64,000 nucleotides of DNA from DATBHW01 sp035307385 (GTDB lineage Bacteria; Chloroflexota; Ktedonobacteria; Ktedonobacterales; DATBGS01), in contig DATGID010000079.1 of the NCBI GenBank assembly GCA_035307385.1, positions 62,001 to 126,000 on the forward strand, written 5' to 3'. The notes under the pieces are model-generated. The model was not told the origin of the DNA. It saw nothing but the letters and a program-made list of their open reading frames with translations, and made no database searches. Made by a program: the position numbers and the translations under genes. Shown in pieces: positions 24,507 through 32,192 of the stretch (position 1 is the stretch's first letter; every line of letters begins with the position of its first letter).

Positions 24507-25568
24507 TTACACTGCGCTCCTGCCCGCGAGGTACGTCTGTAGCAGCCATTTTGCCCGCCCAAGCTTCTCTTGCAGCCCAGCGGCATGAGGGTCTGTCATG
24601 TACGCGGCGAGGTCAGTATCCCTAATAGTCAATGTATCGCGTACCTGCTGAAAGCCCAACGCCTGCTCACCCAACGCCCGCCCAAGCTTCGTGCCATCCT
24701 GTGCAAGCCTTGACAACAAGTTGATAAATGCCTCCAATAGCTGCGCTACCTCATCTTCGCCAGCAATTTTGAGGGTCGCTGCTTCCTGTCGCATGTGCGG
24801 GTGCTCCCTCCCCAATGCAGCAATAGCCCTGTTTGCATAGCTTCTGGCCTCTTCGTCAAGCTCTTGAGCTTCTGCTCGCAGGGTCGCCGCTCGTTGCTGC
24901 CTCTCATTGATACGCTGCTGGGCAACCTGGAGGCGCTTATTAAACACGTCCTGCTGCAACCGCGCTTCCTGCCTGCCCAGTTCGTCAATTGCCCGTCGCA
25001 TAGGTGCCAGCGTGACCTCCAGCGCTTCTACTTCGGATGCCAGCGCGGCGCGGCGCTTTTCCAGCATCTCTAGCCGCGCTTCCCGGCCCTCTTCGTGTTG
25101 CGCAAGCGCCTGGCGTGCTCTGCTGGCTTTCTGCTTCGCGTGTTCGGCCTCTCGTTGCGTTACATCGCCCAGGCGCGCATCGTTGATCCAGATACCATGC
25201 GCGATGCGTGCTTGCTCAGCCTCGTGCTCGGCTTCCTCCAGTGCTTGTTTTAGTTCCACCAGGCGCGGCCCATCCTGGGCAATGTCGGCCTCGACCTCTG
25301 CTAGCACGGCGTTTTTGGCGTCAAGCTGCGCCTGGACCTCTTCCGCCTTTTGCTGCTGGTACGCCCGCATCGCTTGGGCATTCTCGTAGGCTTGGATGAG
25401 CGGTTTTGTGTCTTCACTGTCAAGCACTTCTGCCTGCTCTCGCTCAAGATCGTCAAGATACGCGCCCAGCGCCTCTGCAAGCGCATCAATCATCTCTTCG
25501 CTCACCTGGCCCTGCTCTATGGGCGCGGCTCCTGTGGCCTTGCGCCCTGTCTTTTTGGCTGTTGCCAT
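24507..25568 (-). CDS. long coiled-coil protein, unknown
   Basis: 353 residues. Residues 20-270 are almost continuous charged coiled coil, rich in Ala, Glu, Gln and Arg (for example RARQALAQHEEGREARLEML). The N-terminal 18 residues are basic (MATAKKTGRKATGAAP). No catalytic motif or membrane segment is seen. AGGAGAG precedes the ATG. It lies inside the replication operon between the RuvC-like resolvase and a zinc-finger gene, so a role in DNA handling, or as an SMC-like accessory, is conceivable but not shown. Confidence 0.7.
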   Translation of the reverse strand: MATAKKTGRKATGAAPIEQGQVSEEMIDALAEALGAYLDDLEREQAEVLDSEDTKPLIQAYENAQAMRAYQQQKAEEVQAQLDAKNAVLAEVEADIAQDGPRLVELKQALEEAEHEAEQARIAHGIWINDARLGDVTQREAEHAKQKASRARQALAQHEEGREARLEMLEKRRAALASEVEALEVTLAPMRRAIDELGRQEARLQQDVFNKRLQVAQQRINERQQRAATLRAEAQELDEEARSYANRAIAALGREHPHMRQEAATLKIAGEDEVAQLLEAFINLLSRLAQDGTKLGRALGEQALGFQQVRDTLTIRDTDLAAYMTDPHAAGLQEKLGRAKWLLQTYLAGRSAV

Positions 25569-25691
25569 TATTGCTCTCCTAACATGAATGTGTGCAAAGA
25601 CAAATAATGAGGCCAGCCTTGTTACGGTTACTAGCTTGTGTTATAGGTTTAAGTTGCTGTATGTCTACGGCTTGCACCGTTGTTTGTACGG

Positions 25692-26231
25692 CTACCCTGA
25701 AGTGGCCGCCCGTCGCATCTGTAACTGTTCCATGAAGGGGATACATTCGCGCCGTAGGTCTGGAGCATCCGAAAAAGCATAGAGTGCGATGCACGCGGCG
25801 TCTGCTGCGTCGTGATCGATGCCAGGCCAGCCCAGGCTAGCTACAAAATCAACCGCATCCTGCTTCGTGCCATGTTCCGTGCCCAGTACAGCTTTCTTCC
25901 AGCGCCACGTCTCGGCACTGTAGGTGTGGAGAGGCCGCGCAACTGCCGCAATCTCGTCGATCAGGGCTTCCAAGGCAGCCATAGTATGAAGACTGGCTTT
26001 GCCATGATGCCACACACGCGCTCTCTCAACTATGATTGAATCAGGGCTGTGCTTGGCAATGAGCCGCCGCACCTCATTTGCCAGGTAACGGCGTTTCTGC
26101 TCGTTGTCCTCGCCAACCATCTCTAATGACGTGACCAGCAATAGCTCGCCGTCTTTTGCGACAGCCAGCCCCGTTCTTTCGTGGCTCTGGTCTATCGCCA
26201 GAACGGTGTGGGGCGTTTTTACCGTGTCCAT
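25692..26231 (-). CDS. RuvC-like Holliday-junction resolvase
   Basis: 179 residues with an RNase H-fold resolvase layout: first aspartate in VLAIDQSHERTGLAV (D14), glutamate in IIVERARVW (E69), and a C-terminal acidic pair in DHDAADA (D141/D144). These are the metal-binding positions of RuvC. Such enzymes cut four-way junctions made during replication or recombination. AGGAGG lies before the ATG, and only 11 nt separate it from the primase gene. It is too divergent to be the host RuvC; it is an element or phage-type copy. Confidence 0.8.
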   Translation of the reverse strand: MDTVKTPHTVLAIDQSHERTGLAVAKDGELLLVTSLEMVGEDNEQKRRYLANEVRRLIAKHSPDSIIVERARVWHHGKASLHTMAALEALIDEIAAVARPLHTYSAETWRWKKAVLGTEHGTKQDAVDFVASLGWPGIDHDAADAACIALYAFSDAPDLRRECIPFMEQLQMRRAATSG

Positions 26232-26242
26232 TTATCGACCTC

Positions 26243-28576
26243 CTACGCTACAGCGGAACGGATACGGGTCAACATATCCTGCTGACCGTTCTTTGCACTG
26301 ATAGAAGCCATCTTTTTAACGGTTTCCAGCAGTTCACGCAGCCGTTCGCGGTTTTTCGCTTGATATGCTTTCCGCAGTTCAAGGACGACTCCCTTTGCTT
26401 GCAGGGCATTCTCCTCGAAAGCTGCTGCCAGACCCGGCAGCGCCCAGGACTGAATATGGTTGGGATAGTTCACACACGCCCATGCAAGTGCTTGTTCCAT
26501 TGCAATTGCAGGATTGTTACGGTCAAACCAAGGGGTATCACCGTATAGCTTCGCTTCTTTCTCTCGTTCTGCCGTTTTTCTCCGGTTTTGGTGGAAGTCA
26601 TCTTCGGGTGAAGGCTTTTGGATTGGGTTCATAGGTTCACACCTAAAGGGGTGTGAACCTAATGAACCCAATCCATCTGTTGAAGCCTCTTGAGGTTTCC
26701 TATTCAAATCAGATTCATCGCTTTTTGAATCTTGAGGCTCTTCACCTTTCTTTTTCCGCCCCTGCTCCGTGAGGGTGTAAATCGTCTCCTTGCCCCTTTG
26801 CTGACCCAACACATCACCAGCAAGATTTTTGAGTTCTCGCTGAAAAGTGGACCGTGACATTTTCTTGCCTTGCGTGCATGCTTTTAACCATTCGTTGAAT
26901 GAAGCGCCATGCTCGCCAAAATCTGCCAAGCGTTTGAGCATTTCCCGATGCCGCTCCTTGGTCTTGTCAATGTGTGCCTGCTCGTCATCAGGGACAAGCA
27001 CACAGGAAGACTCCAAGCCATCTTCGCTAATGACCTGATTTTTGAGCTTGAGGGGAATATTTTCAAACTTCGCGGCGCTACGCTGCTTGTCACAACGCAA
27101 GGCGATAAGGCCATCATGATCCATCGTGACTTCGATCACTGTATCCATCTTGGCTCTCAGCGAACTATGGCCGCGATAAGCTGTGCCAGCCTTATTGCTA
27201 TGGTGGATAATGACAACGCTGGCGTGAAAGGCACTCTGGATTGATTTGAGGGAATCGGTTGCCTTCTTGGTATCTGTATTGGAAATCTCCTCACCGCTAA
27301 AGCAGTCGGAATACGTATCAAACACGATGAGATCAGGATGAACGCCCTGCTCTTGCACCCTCGCAATGAAACGTTCTACGTCGAGTGCGTTGGTAAATTC
27401 TACCGGGTCTGCCATCAGATGAAACTTCCCAGCAATATCCTGCTCTGTGTGGCGATGATAGGCCAACCAGGCGACAGAGCGATCAGCAATGCCCTTGATG
27501 TCCTCAGCAGCTACATAGAGCGTGATGCCTTGCTGCATCTCGCGCCCCCATAATTTTTCACCTGTAGCATGGGAGAGGGACATATCAACGCCGACAAATG
27601 ATTTGCCAGTGTTTGACTCTCCGTAGATCATGTCTAGGCCGCCCTGCTTAAAGATGCCTTGCGTCATCCAGGGCTGGCTGGGTTGAGCGCGTATTTCGGC
27701 CAGCGTATGGATACGAAAGCCCTCATGCTCCCTGCCTTCTGTTGGCTCTGCTGTATCTGGCACCCATTCTGGTGACTTCTTTACCAATTGCAGGAGAGCT
27801 TTCACCGTTCCCCCAGCGTGGAAATAATCGTAGGCGTCCCCCTTGTTGGGAAGATTGGGGAGTGAAACCACCTTAACGCTGGCGGCGATCCCATGCAAGG
27901 ATTGAGCAATACGCTGAGCATGCTGCTGTCCAGCGAATGGAGGCGTCGTATCTGATCCATCGTTATCGGGCAGAATAACAACACGACGGCCACTGAGCCA
28001 TTTATTGTATTGTGGCAACCATTTGCCAGCCCCACCTGGGTTACAGGTTGCAACCAACCCATATTCTCTGAGTGCCTCAACCGCTTTTTCACCTTCTGCG
28101 ATATAAACTGGCGTATCCAGCGATTGAAGTAACTCAGGGAGCCGATAAAGAATCTTCTGTACGCCATTGGTGTCTTTAATCCAGCCGCCTCGGCCATCTG
28201 GGCGCTCTTGCCAGATACGCTTTCCCTTGCCATGCCCAGTACGAAGGACACGATAGAGAAGCAGGCCCTTGTCATCGCGGTATTCATAGATGGTGGTGGC
28301 TTGGCGCGGTTTTTCCTTAGCTGGGTTATGTTCTGTGCCACATTTGCAGGTGCCATACATCCTATGCACCCAGGCGGTGCTGGCTTCGTCGTAAGGTGCC
28401 TGGCCTGCGTGTTCTTCGCGGGTACAGCGTGCCCATTCACCATCAGCAGACAAAAATCCGAAACAACGCTGACCCACACCACGCTGATCTCCATCGCATC
28501 CGCCGCAGATGGGGCAAGGAAAATCTCTGCGGAAGCGTTGTATGCACGTCTCTGAAGATGTGGTAAAATTAGCCAT
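26243..28576 (-). CDS. primase-helicase replication protein (zinc finger, TOPRIM, RecA-fold)
   Basis: 777 residues. Domains in order: an N-terminal zinc finger (C21, C24 in CPICGG, then C38 and C51), a TOPRIM domain (YIAEGEK with E161; LPDNDGSD with D204/D206), and a RepA/DnaB-like RecA-fold ATPase with Walker A GESNTGKS (319-326) and Walker B LIVFD (to D420), followed by SVVIIHHSNKAG. The C-terminal 250 residues include a winged-helix-like part and a low-complexity linker. This is the classic replication protein of integrative elements and phage satellites, priming and unwinding after excision. AAGGGGGAG precedes the ATG. Confidence 0.88.
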   Translation of the reverse strand: MANFTTSSETCIQRFRRDFPCPICGGCDGDQRGVGQRCFGFLSADGEWARCTREEHAGQAPYDEASTAWVHRMYGTCKCGTEHNPAKEKPRQATTIYEYRDDKGLLLYRVLRTGHGKGKRIWQERPDGRGGWIKDTNGVQKILYRLPELLQSLDTPVYIAEGEKAVEALREYGLVATCNPGGAGKWLPQYNKWLSGRRVVILPDNDGSDTTPPFAGQQHAQRIAQSLHGIAASVKVVSLPNLPNKGDAYDYFHAGGTVKALLQLVKKSPEWVPDTAEPTEGREHEGFRIHTLAEIRAQPSQPWMTQGIFKQGGLDMIYGESNTGKSFVGVDMSLSHATGEKLWGREMQQGITLYVAAEDIKGIADRSVAWLAYHRHTEQDIAGKFHLMADPVEFTNALDVERFIARVQEQGVHPDLIVFDTYSDCFSGEEISNTDTKKATDSLKSIQSAFHASVVIIHHSNKAGTAYRGHSSLRAKMDTVIEVTMDHDGLIALRCDKQRSAAKFENIPLKLKNQVISEDGLESSCVLVPDDEQAHIDKTKERHREMLKRLADFGEHGASFNEWLKACTQGKKMSRSTFQRELKNLAGDVLGQQRGKETIYTLTEQGRKKKGEEPQDSKSDESDLNRKPQEASTDGLGSLGSHPFRCEPMNPIQKPSPEDDFHQNRRKTAEREKEAKLYGDTPWFDRNNPAIAMEQALAWACVNYPNHIQSWALPGLAAAFEENALQAKGVVLELRKAYQAKNRERLRELLETVKKMASISAKNGQQDMLTRIRSAVA

Positions 28577-28665
28577 AGATAAGTCTCCCCCTTTCTGGGG
28601 CTTTCAAGTGTTCTGATGTCCTGTACGGCTGGCAACTGAGCAGGGACAATCAGAATTGTGTACTG

Positions 28666-28694
28666 GCGATCCTGCGGGAGCAGGATCGCTATTC
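28666..28694 (+). repeat. 10-bp hairpin between xis-like and primase genes
   Basis: GCGATCCTGC (28,666-28,675), loop GGGA, GCAGGATCGC (28,680-28,689), then TATTCTTTTGTTTTT on the plus strand. The flanking genes are on the minus strand, so it faces the wrong way for a terminator of them. It could be an origin hairpin or an antisense terminator. Confidence 0.5.
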
Positions 28695-28733
28695 TTTTGT
28701 TTTTCATACCTGTGGTAGCGACAGGCCACGCTT

Positions 28734-28988
28734 TTACTGCTTCGTGTAGTGTTTGTTACCTTCTTGCCCAAGCACGGCTATCTGGGCACAGTTACCGCCA
28801 TGTTCAGGGCTGGTGCTACGCCCGGTACGCTGTTTCCAGCGTTCCAACGCTCTGGGCGTGACAAACCAATACTTGCCGTATTGCTTCGCATCTAGACCGC
28901 GCCCAACCCACAGCCACAGACCTTGCTTGCTGATTCCGACCTGCTGGGCTGCCTCTTTGAGCGTTAGTAGCCCTCCTCTGTTACTCAT
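28734..28988 (-). CDS. excisionase-like helix-turn-helix protein
   Basis: 84 residues. A MerR/Xis-type winged HTH is visible: LTLKEAAQQVGISKQGLWLW, then GRGLDAKQYGKYWFVTPRAL and ERWKQR. Small proteins of this form act as recombination directionality factors or regulators in tRNA-integrated elements. AAGGAG lies before the ATG. It is the first gene of the replication operon, with the primase 157 nt downstream and the integrase in a separate unit upstream. Confidence 0.8.
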   Translation of the reverse strand: MSNRGGLLTLKEAAQQVGISKQGLWLWVGRGLDAKQYGKYWFVTPRALERWKQRTGRSTSPEHGGNCAQIAVLGQEGNKHYTKQ

Positions 28989-29439
28989 TTGTGTTTCTCC
29001 TTTGCTCAGGACTCACGCGCCCTCAATCTAGTGAACACCTTGCCCACCCTAAACATAGTGCACTTGACCACCATATATTCATCGATGGACACGATATGGC
29101 ATTTTGTCGATTATCAACGGAATGATAACCATGTAATTACGGGTAATGCCGCTATAATCACCAACTGCCACCGTGTCTCATGTCAGATGATGACTGGCCT
29201 CAAGCCATTCTTCTTCCTTGCCTTTGGCCATCAAAAATGCCCCTCAAACGAACTGTAGGGGAAAACTGGTGGGGTTGGTAGGCCGAGGGGTATTGTTTTA
29301 CCTTCGGCCCAAACGACTGTAGAAAAGCGTTTAAAAGCGTTATCGCTTCCTCAGTGCATCGAATACCGGCGTTCCACCTTTGCGCGCTTCTTGTGAGGCG
29401 AAGGCAAAAAATTTGATGCAGATTCCTTTGGCCCAAAAA
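28989..29439. other. noncoding control region between integrase and xis operon
   Basis: 451 bases upstream of the xis operon and downstream of the integrase stop. They contain GTAATTACGGGTAAT (29,133-29,147), which nearly repeats 19,372-19,386, and an imperfect GGCCGA/TCGGCC hairpin near 29,280-29,308 that may end the integrase transcript. I find no clear minus-strand promoter with two good boxes and no gene. This would be the natural place for the excision/replication control region or origin. Confidence 0.45.
29133..29147. repeat. operator-like motif, copy 2
   Basis: GTAATTACGGGTAAT, 14 of 15 bases identical to 19,372-19,386. It contains overlapping palindromic parts (GTAATTAC; ATTAC-N2-GTAAT). 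Confidence 0.5.
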
Positions 29440-30354
29440 CTAGAGTTTGTCCAGCACTGATCCGCCGCGCCTGGCATCTCTGGCGGTGAAGGCTTTCAAG
29501 TAACCATCAGTTACTGCCACCGTTGAATGCCCCAACAATCGACTGAGCTTATACACATCCCCGCCATTTTGAAGGTAGCTGACAGCGTAATTATGCCGGA
29601 ACGTATGAGCCGATACACGCACACCTTGGAAGTGTTCTCTTCCTGCTCTGTCACGTAGCCGATAAAGCAGCCTGTCCAAGCCTTCTGGGGTGAGTGGTTT
29701 ATCGCCCCTTCCCACAAAGACATGGGATACATCGCGGGGAGCCTGCCGGTGTCTAAAGAGGTAGCGATGAAGCAGAGTACGCGCACGGTTCCCCAGGCCC
29801 ACTTCACGCTGCTTACGTCCCTTGCCATCAACAAGTAACCATGCGTCGCCATCAGCAAAGTAGACCCTATCACGGGTCAGGGTACACAGTTCATTGGCGC
29901 GGATGCCAGTGTCAATGAGGATCGCCAGGATAGCTCTGTCTCTCACTATCTGCTCCTGATTCTCTCCCTTGTCGCAAGCAGCAAAGAGGAGATCAATCTG
30001 GCGCGGGGTAAAGACGGCGATCACCTTCTTCTCGCGCTTGGGCCGTTCTATCCGCTTGACGATTTTCTCGTCTAATAGGTCTTCGCGCACGGCCCAGTTC
30101 AAGAGGTCTTTGATTGCGAGCACATGACCATAGAGAGTCCATGAACTGAGGGGTTTACCAGTTTTGGAGGGAGAGGTGCGGCGGTAATCAATGTAGCGAC
30201 GGACCAGAGGCGCGGTCACGTCTTCGATCTCGGTGACACCCTGCTCAGCAGCCCAGTGGATGAAGGTGCTGATCCGGCCAGTGAACCATCTACGAGAGGC
30301 AGGTGTCCAGTCTTTGGAAAAGCCTAATTCAACAAGAGCGGCGTCCAAACGCAT
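29440..30354 (-). CDS. int: tyrosine integrase of the element
   Basis: 304 residues. The core-binding domain covers about 10-105. The catalytic residues are R152 (DTGIRANEL), a lysine in GKGRKQR (about 178-181), H250 and R253 (SAHTFRHN), H276 (LGHSTVAVT) and Y285 (DGYLKAF). It lies 98 nt from the right att core, the usual place for the integrase. The gene reads away from the tRNA-Gly promoter on the same strand, so transcription from the tRNA could run through attR into it. AAAGGA lies upstream of the ATG. Confidence 0.93.
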   Translation of the reverse strand: MRLDAALVELGFSKDWTPASRRWFTGRISTFIHWAAEQGVTEIEDVTAPLVRRYIDYRRTSPSKTGKPLSSWTLYGHVLAIKDLLNWAVREDLLDEKIVKRIERPKREKKVIAVFTPRQIDLLFAACDKGENQEQIVRDRAILAILIDTGIRANELCTLTRDRVYFADGDAWLLVDGKGRKQREVGLGNRARTLLHRYLFRHRQAPRDVSHVFVGRGDKPLTPEGLDRLLYRLRDRAGREHFQGVRVSAHTFRHNYAVSYLQNGGDVYKLSRLLGHSTVAVTDGYLKAFTARDARRGGSVLDKL

Positions 30355-30452
30355 GGCATTTTATCCTTTGCCTAACCTTGCGCTTGAACGCCGTTTGTAT
30401 GCTCTCAGATCAGTCTATAGGCGACATGAGGAATCACAAATCAACTAAGCGA

Positions 30453-30491
30453 TTTGCAGACCCCCGCCTTAACCACTTGGCCACGTCGCCG
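30453..30491. repeat. right attachment site with tRNA-Cys 5' fragment
   Basis: The same 39 bases as 14,072-14,110. It is a tRNA fragment (5' end to the anticodon loop) without the 3' half, so it cannot make a tRNA. Eleven nt separate the tRNA-Cys 5' boundary in this copy from the CCA end of tRNA-Gly, which shows the ancestral Gly-Cys tandem. Confidence 0.93.
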
Positions 30492-30501
30492 GGCAGAGAC
30501 C

Positions 30502-30576
<75 letters not shown>

Positions 30577-30698
30577 AAACACAACTTCATTGATGACAGA
30601 AACGCCTTCAACGAAGTCACCTGTCGAAGCATACCACACCGACGGCTCACCTGTCAAGGCTTGAGGAAGCAAACGGGGTGGTGTAAAGAGGCGAAGGA

Positions 30699-30734
30699 GT
30701 ATCGCTTTTAGTATCACTTTTAGTATCGCTTTTA
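30699..30734 (+). repeat. three tandem 12-bp repeats
   Basis: GTATCGCTTTTA, GTATCACTTTTA, GTATCGCTTTTA in direct succession, one base different in the middle copy. They end 13 bp upstream of the -35 box of the next promoter and are spaced about one helical turn apart, so they may bind an activator. Confidence 0.8.
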
Positions 30735-30747
30735 GAAGAATGCCTTG

Positions 30748-30776
30748 TTGCCTGAAGCTGCGGAGTTTGGTATACT
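30748..30776 (+). promoter_or_regulatory. promoter for zinc-ribbon gene
   Basis: TTGCCT (30,748-30,753), 17-nt spacer, TATACT (30,771-30,776) with an extended TGG before the -10. Confidence 0.6.
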
Positions 30777-30864
30777 CGTCTCACGAAAGACTTTTCCCTT
30801 GTCTGCCAGCCCGGCCCAGAGGTAAGGCGGTCTCTGGCAGGAAAGTAGCGGGAGGAACAGTGCT

Positions 30865-31653
30865 ATGACTCAACCAGGCCCGGGGCGTTTTGTGGTGCCC
30901 CCAATTTATGATGATCTTTCCGATCAAGGGCAGGGGTACTTTCAATTTGAATTTCGCTGCCCAGAGTGCGACTACGCGGTGAAGACGAACACGCAGCGCT
31001 CTTCGGTGGCAACGAAGACGCGCCTGATGGACCTGGGCGTTGGCATGCTTGGCGGCTTCTGGGGACGCGCGGCGGAACAGGGCGAGCAGATGTTTGGCTC
31101 CCAGTGGGAAAAGGAAAAGGACCAGGCAGTTATCCATGCCTGGGGCGAGGTTCAGAAAGATTTCCGCTACTGCGGCAAATGTAAGCGCACGGTCTGTTTC
31201 CGCTGTTGGAACCCACAGATCAATATGTGTAATAACTGCGCGCCCGATCTGAAGTCAGACGCGGTGGCCTATCAGCATGGCCTCAATATCGAAGCGCAGC
31301 GCCAGCAGATTGAGCAAAACTATCAGGCTCCGCAGTTTAATACGGGCGCGGTGGCCTCTGCCGTCACGCCGGATATGATGATGCCACCGCAGGGACGGCC
31401 AGCGCCGCAAGGCCAGATGCCGCAGGTGCCGCCGCAGGCCCCCTCGGCGGCCTCCATTGCTGGGTTCTCGACGCCCGGTTATCCACAGCAGGTAAACTGC
31501 CCCAGTTGCAGCCAGCCGGGCATTCCTGGCAAGTTCTGCCAGAATTGTGGGACAAAACTCCCATTGCCCGATCTCTTCTGCCCGAAATGCTCTACCCAGG
31601 TAGCGGCCAACACGCATTTTTGTCCGGAATGTGGCACGCGGCTAACGCAATAG
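30865..31653 (+). CDS. multi-zinc-ribbon protein, unknown
   Basis: 262 residues. Four or more CxxC knuckles are visible: FRCPECDYAV near residue 32, YCGKCKRTVCFRC and MCNNCAP in the middle, and at the C-terminus CPSCSQ, FCQNCGTKL, FCPKCSTQV and FCPECGTRL, a double zinc ribbon. The two parts are joined by a Pro/Gln-rich linker of about 60 residues. There is no membrane segment. Double zinc ribbons usually mediate protein or nucleic-acid contacts. GGGAGGAA lies before the ATG. It has its own promoter and upstream repeats. Function unknown. Confidence 0.75.
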   Translation: MTQPGPGRFVVPPIYDDLSDQGQGYFQFEFRCPECDYAVKTNTQRSSVATKTRLMDLGVGMLGGFWGRAAEQGEQMFGSQWEKEKDQAVIHAWGEVQKDFRYCGKCKRTVCFRCWNPQINMCNNCAPDLKSDAVAYQHGLNIEAQRQQIEQNYQAPQFNTGAVASAVTPDMMMPPQGRPAPQGQMPQVPPQAPSAASIAGFSTPGYPQQVNCPSCSQPGIPGKFCQNCGTKLPLPDLFCPKCSTQVAANTHFCPECGTRLTQ

Positions 31654-31730
31654 GGTATCATCTGTCACAGAAACAGCACTTTGGGTGAGATGTAGTTCAG
31701 GTTGCTGCATGGCCTTGGCCTAAATCCTGC

Positions 31731-31759
31731 TTGACGGAGTTGAGGGACCGCTATACAAT
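31731..31759 (+). promoter_or_regulatory. strong promoter for the 81-residue gene
   Basis: TTGACG (31,731-31,736), 17-nt spacer, TACAAT (31,754-31,759). A leader of about 115 nt follows with two clear hairpins, CGCCG/CGGCG and CAGCAAGC/GCTTGCTG. Confidence 0.7.
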
Positions 31760-31880
31760 ACGACTGAGGTCCGAGTTGTAGGGAAAAAGCGGCGTGTTGA
31801 ATGTAACCGGATGAACGCCGTGCAAACGGCGATCTCCAGCAAGCATCGCTTGCTGTGCAGCACAAAAGGAGGAATCAGCC

Positions 31881-32126
31881 GTGGGAGTGCTACGAGTGAT
31901 GTCCCGTCGAGGCGACGACCGCGTAGCCTGGGATCGAGAGCGAGTTGCCGTTGGTGATCCCGAGGCGCTTGCCGCCATCCGCGAGGCTGAGCGCATTTTC
32001 GCGCAGGAACGCGCCAGGGGAGCGACAGCGTTCAAGGTCGAACCCGGACTGGCCCCTCAGCGCATCGAGACGTTCGACCCTCAAGCGGAACAAATTGTGA
32101 TGATCCCGCGCGTGGTTGGCGGCTGA
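31881..32126 (+). CDS. 81-residue protein ending in Gly-Gly, unknown
   Basis: 81 residues from a GTG start with AAAGGAGG upstream. The N-terminus MGVLRVMSRRGDDRVAWDRE leads into a helix (EALAAIREAERIFAQERARG) and then a strand-like C-terminal part that ends PQAEQIVMIPRVVGG. A small beta-rich end finishing in Gly-Gly recalls ubiquitin-like or MoaD/ThiS modifiers, but no fold can be proven by eye and no E1-like gene is nearby. It has its own strong promoter, a structured leader and a strong terminator, so it is an isolated, probably well-expressed gene. Confidence 0.7.
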   Translation: MGVLRVMSRRGDDRVAWDRERVAVGDPEALAAIREAERIFAQERARGATAFKVEPGLAPQRIETFDPQAEQIVMIPRVVGG

Positions 32127-32139
32127 GCACACAATTAAA

Positions 32140-32173
32140 GGCAGCGTGTCTGATTCAGACACGCTGCCCTTTG
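32140..32173. terminator. bidirectional terminator
   Basis: Arms 32,140-32,153 and 32,155-32,168 form a perfect 14-bp palindrome around one T; CTTTG follows on the plus side and CTTTAATTG on the minus side. It lies between convergent genes. Confidence 0.85.
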
Positions 32174-32192
32174 TTTCTGAGTGCCCGCGCTC

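Larger units (their letters stand above)
14072..30491. mobile_element. tRNA-Cys integrated element carrying defence genes
   Basis: Two identical 39-bp copies (14,072-14,110 and 30,453-30,491) of the tRNA-Cys 5' half bound about 16.4 kb. Inside, next to the right copy, is a tyrosine integrase. The element also carries an Xis-like HTH gene, a primase-helicase, a RuvC-like resolvase and a second tyrosine recombinase. The cargo comprises an AbiJ-like protein, a restriction-modification enzyme and four small membrane proteins. The DNA is visibly more A+T-rich than both flanks. No capsid, portal, terminase, conjugation relaxase or type IV secretion gene is seen, so it is a non-conjugative integrative or satellite-like element that may be mobilised by other agents. 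Confidence 0.9.

Noticed and set aside
27802..28707. 301-codon minus-strand open frame
   Set aside because: Lies within the primase-helicase gene in another frame; the primase has zinc, TOPRIM and Walker motifs.
29200..29436. 78-codon minus-strand open frame between integrase and xis
   Set aside because: No ribosome site and no recognisable pattern; kept as noncoding.
30453..30491. Second tRNA-Cys gene
   Set aside because: Only the 5' half is present; the 3' half and CCA are missing, so it is an attachment-site remnant.
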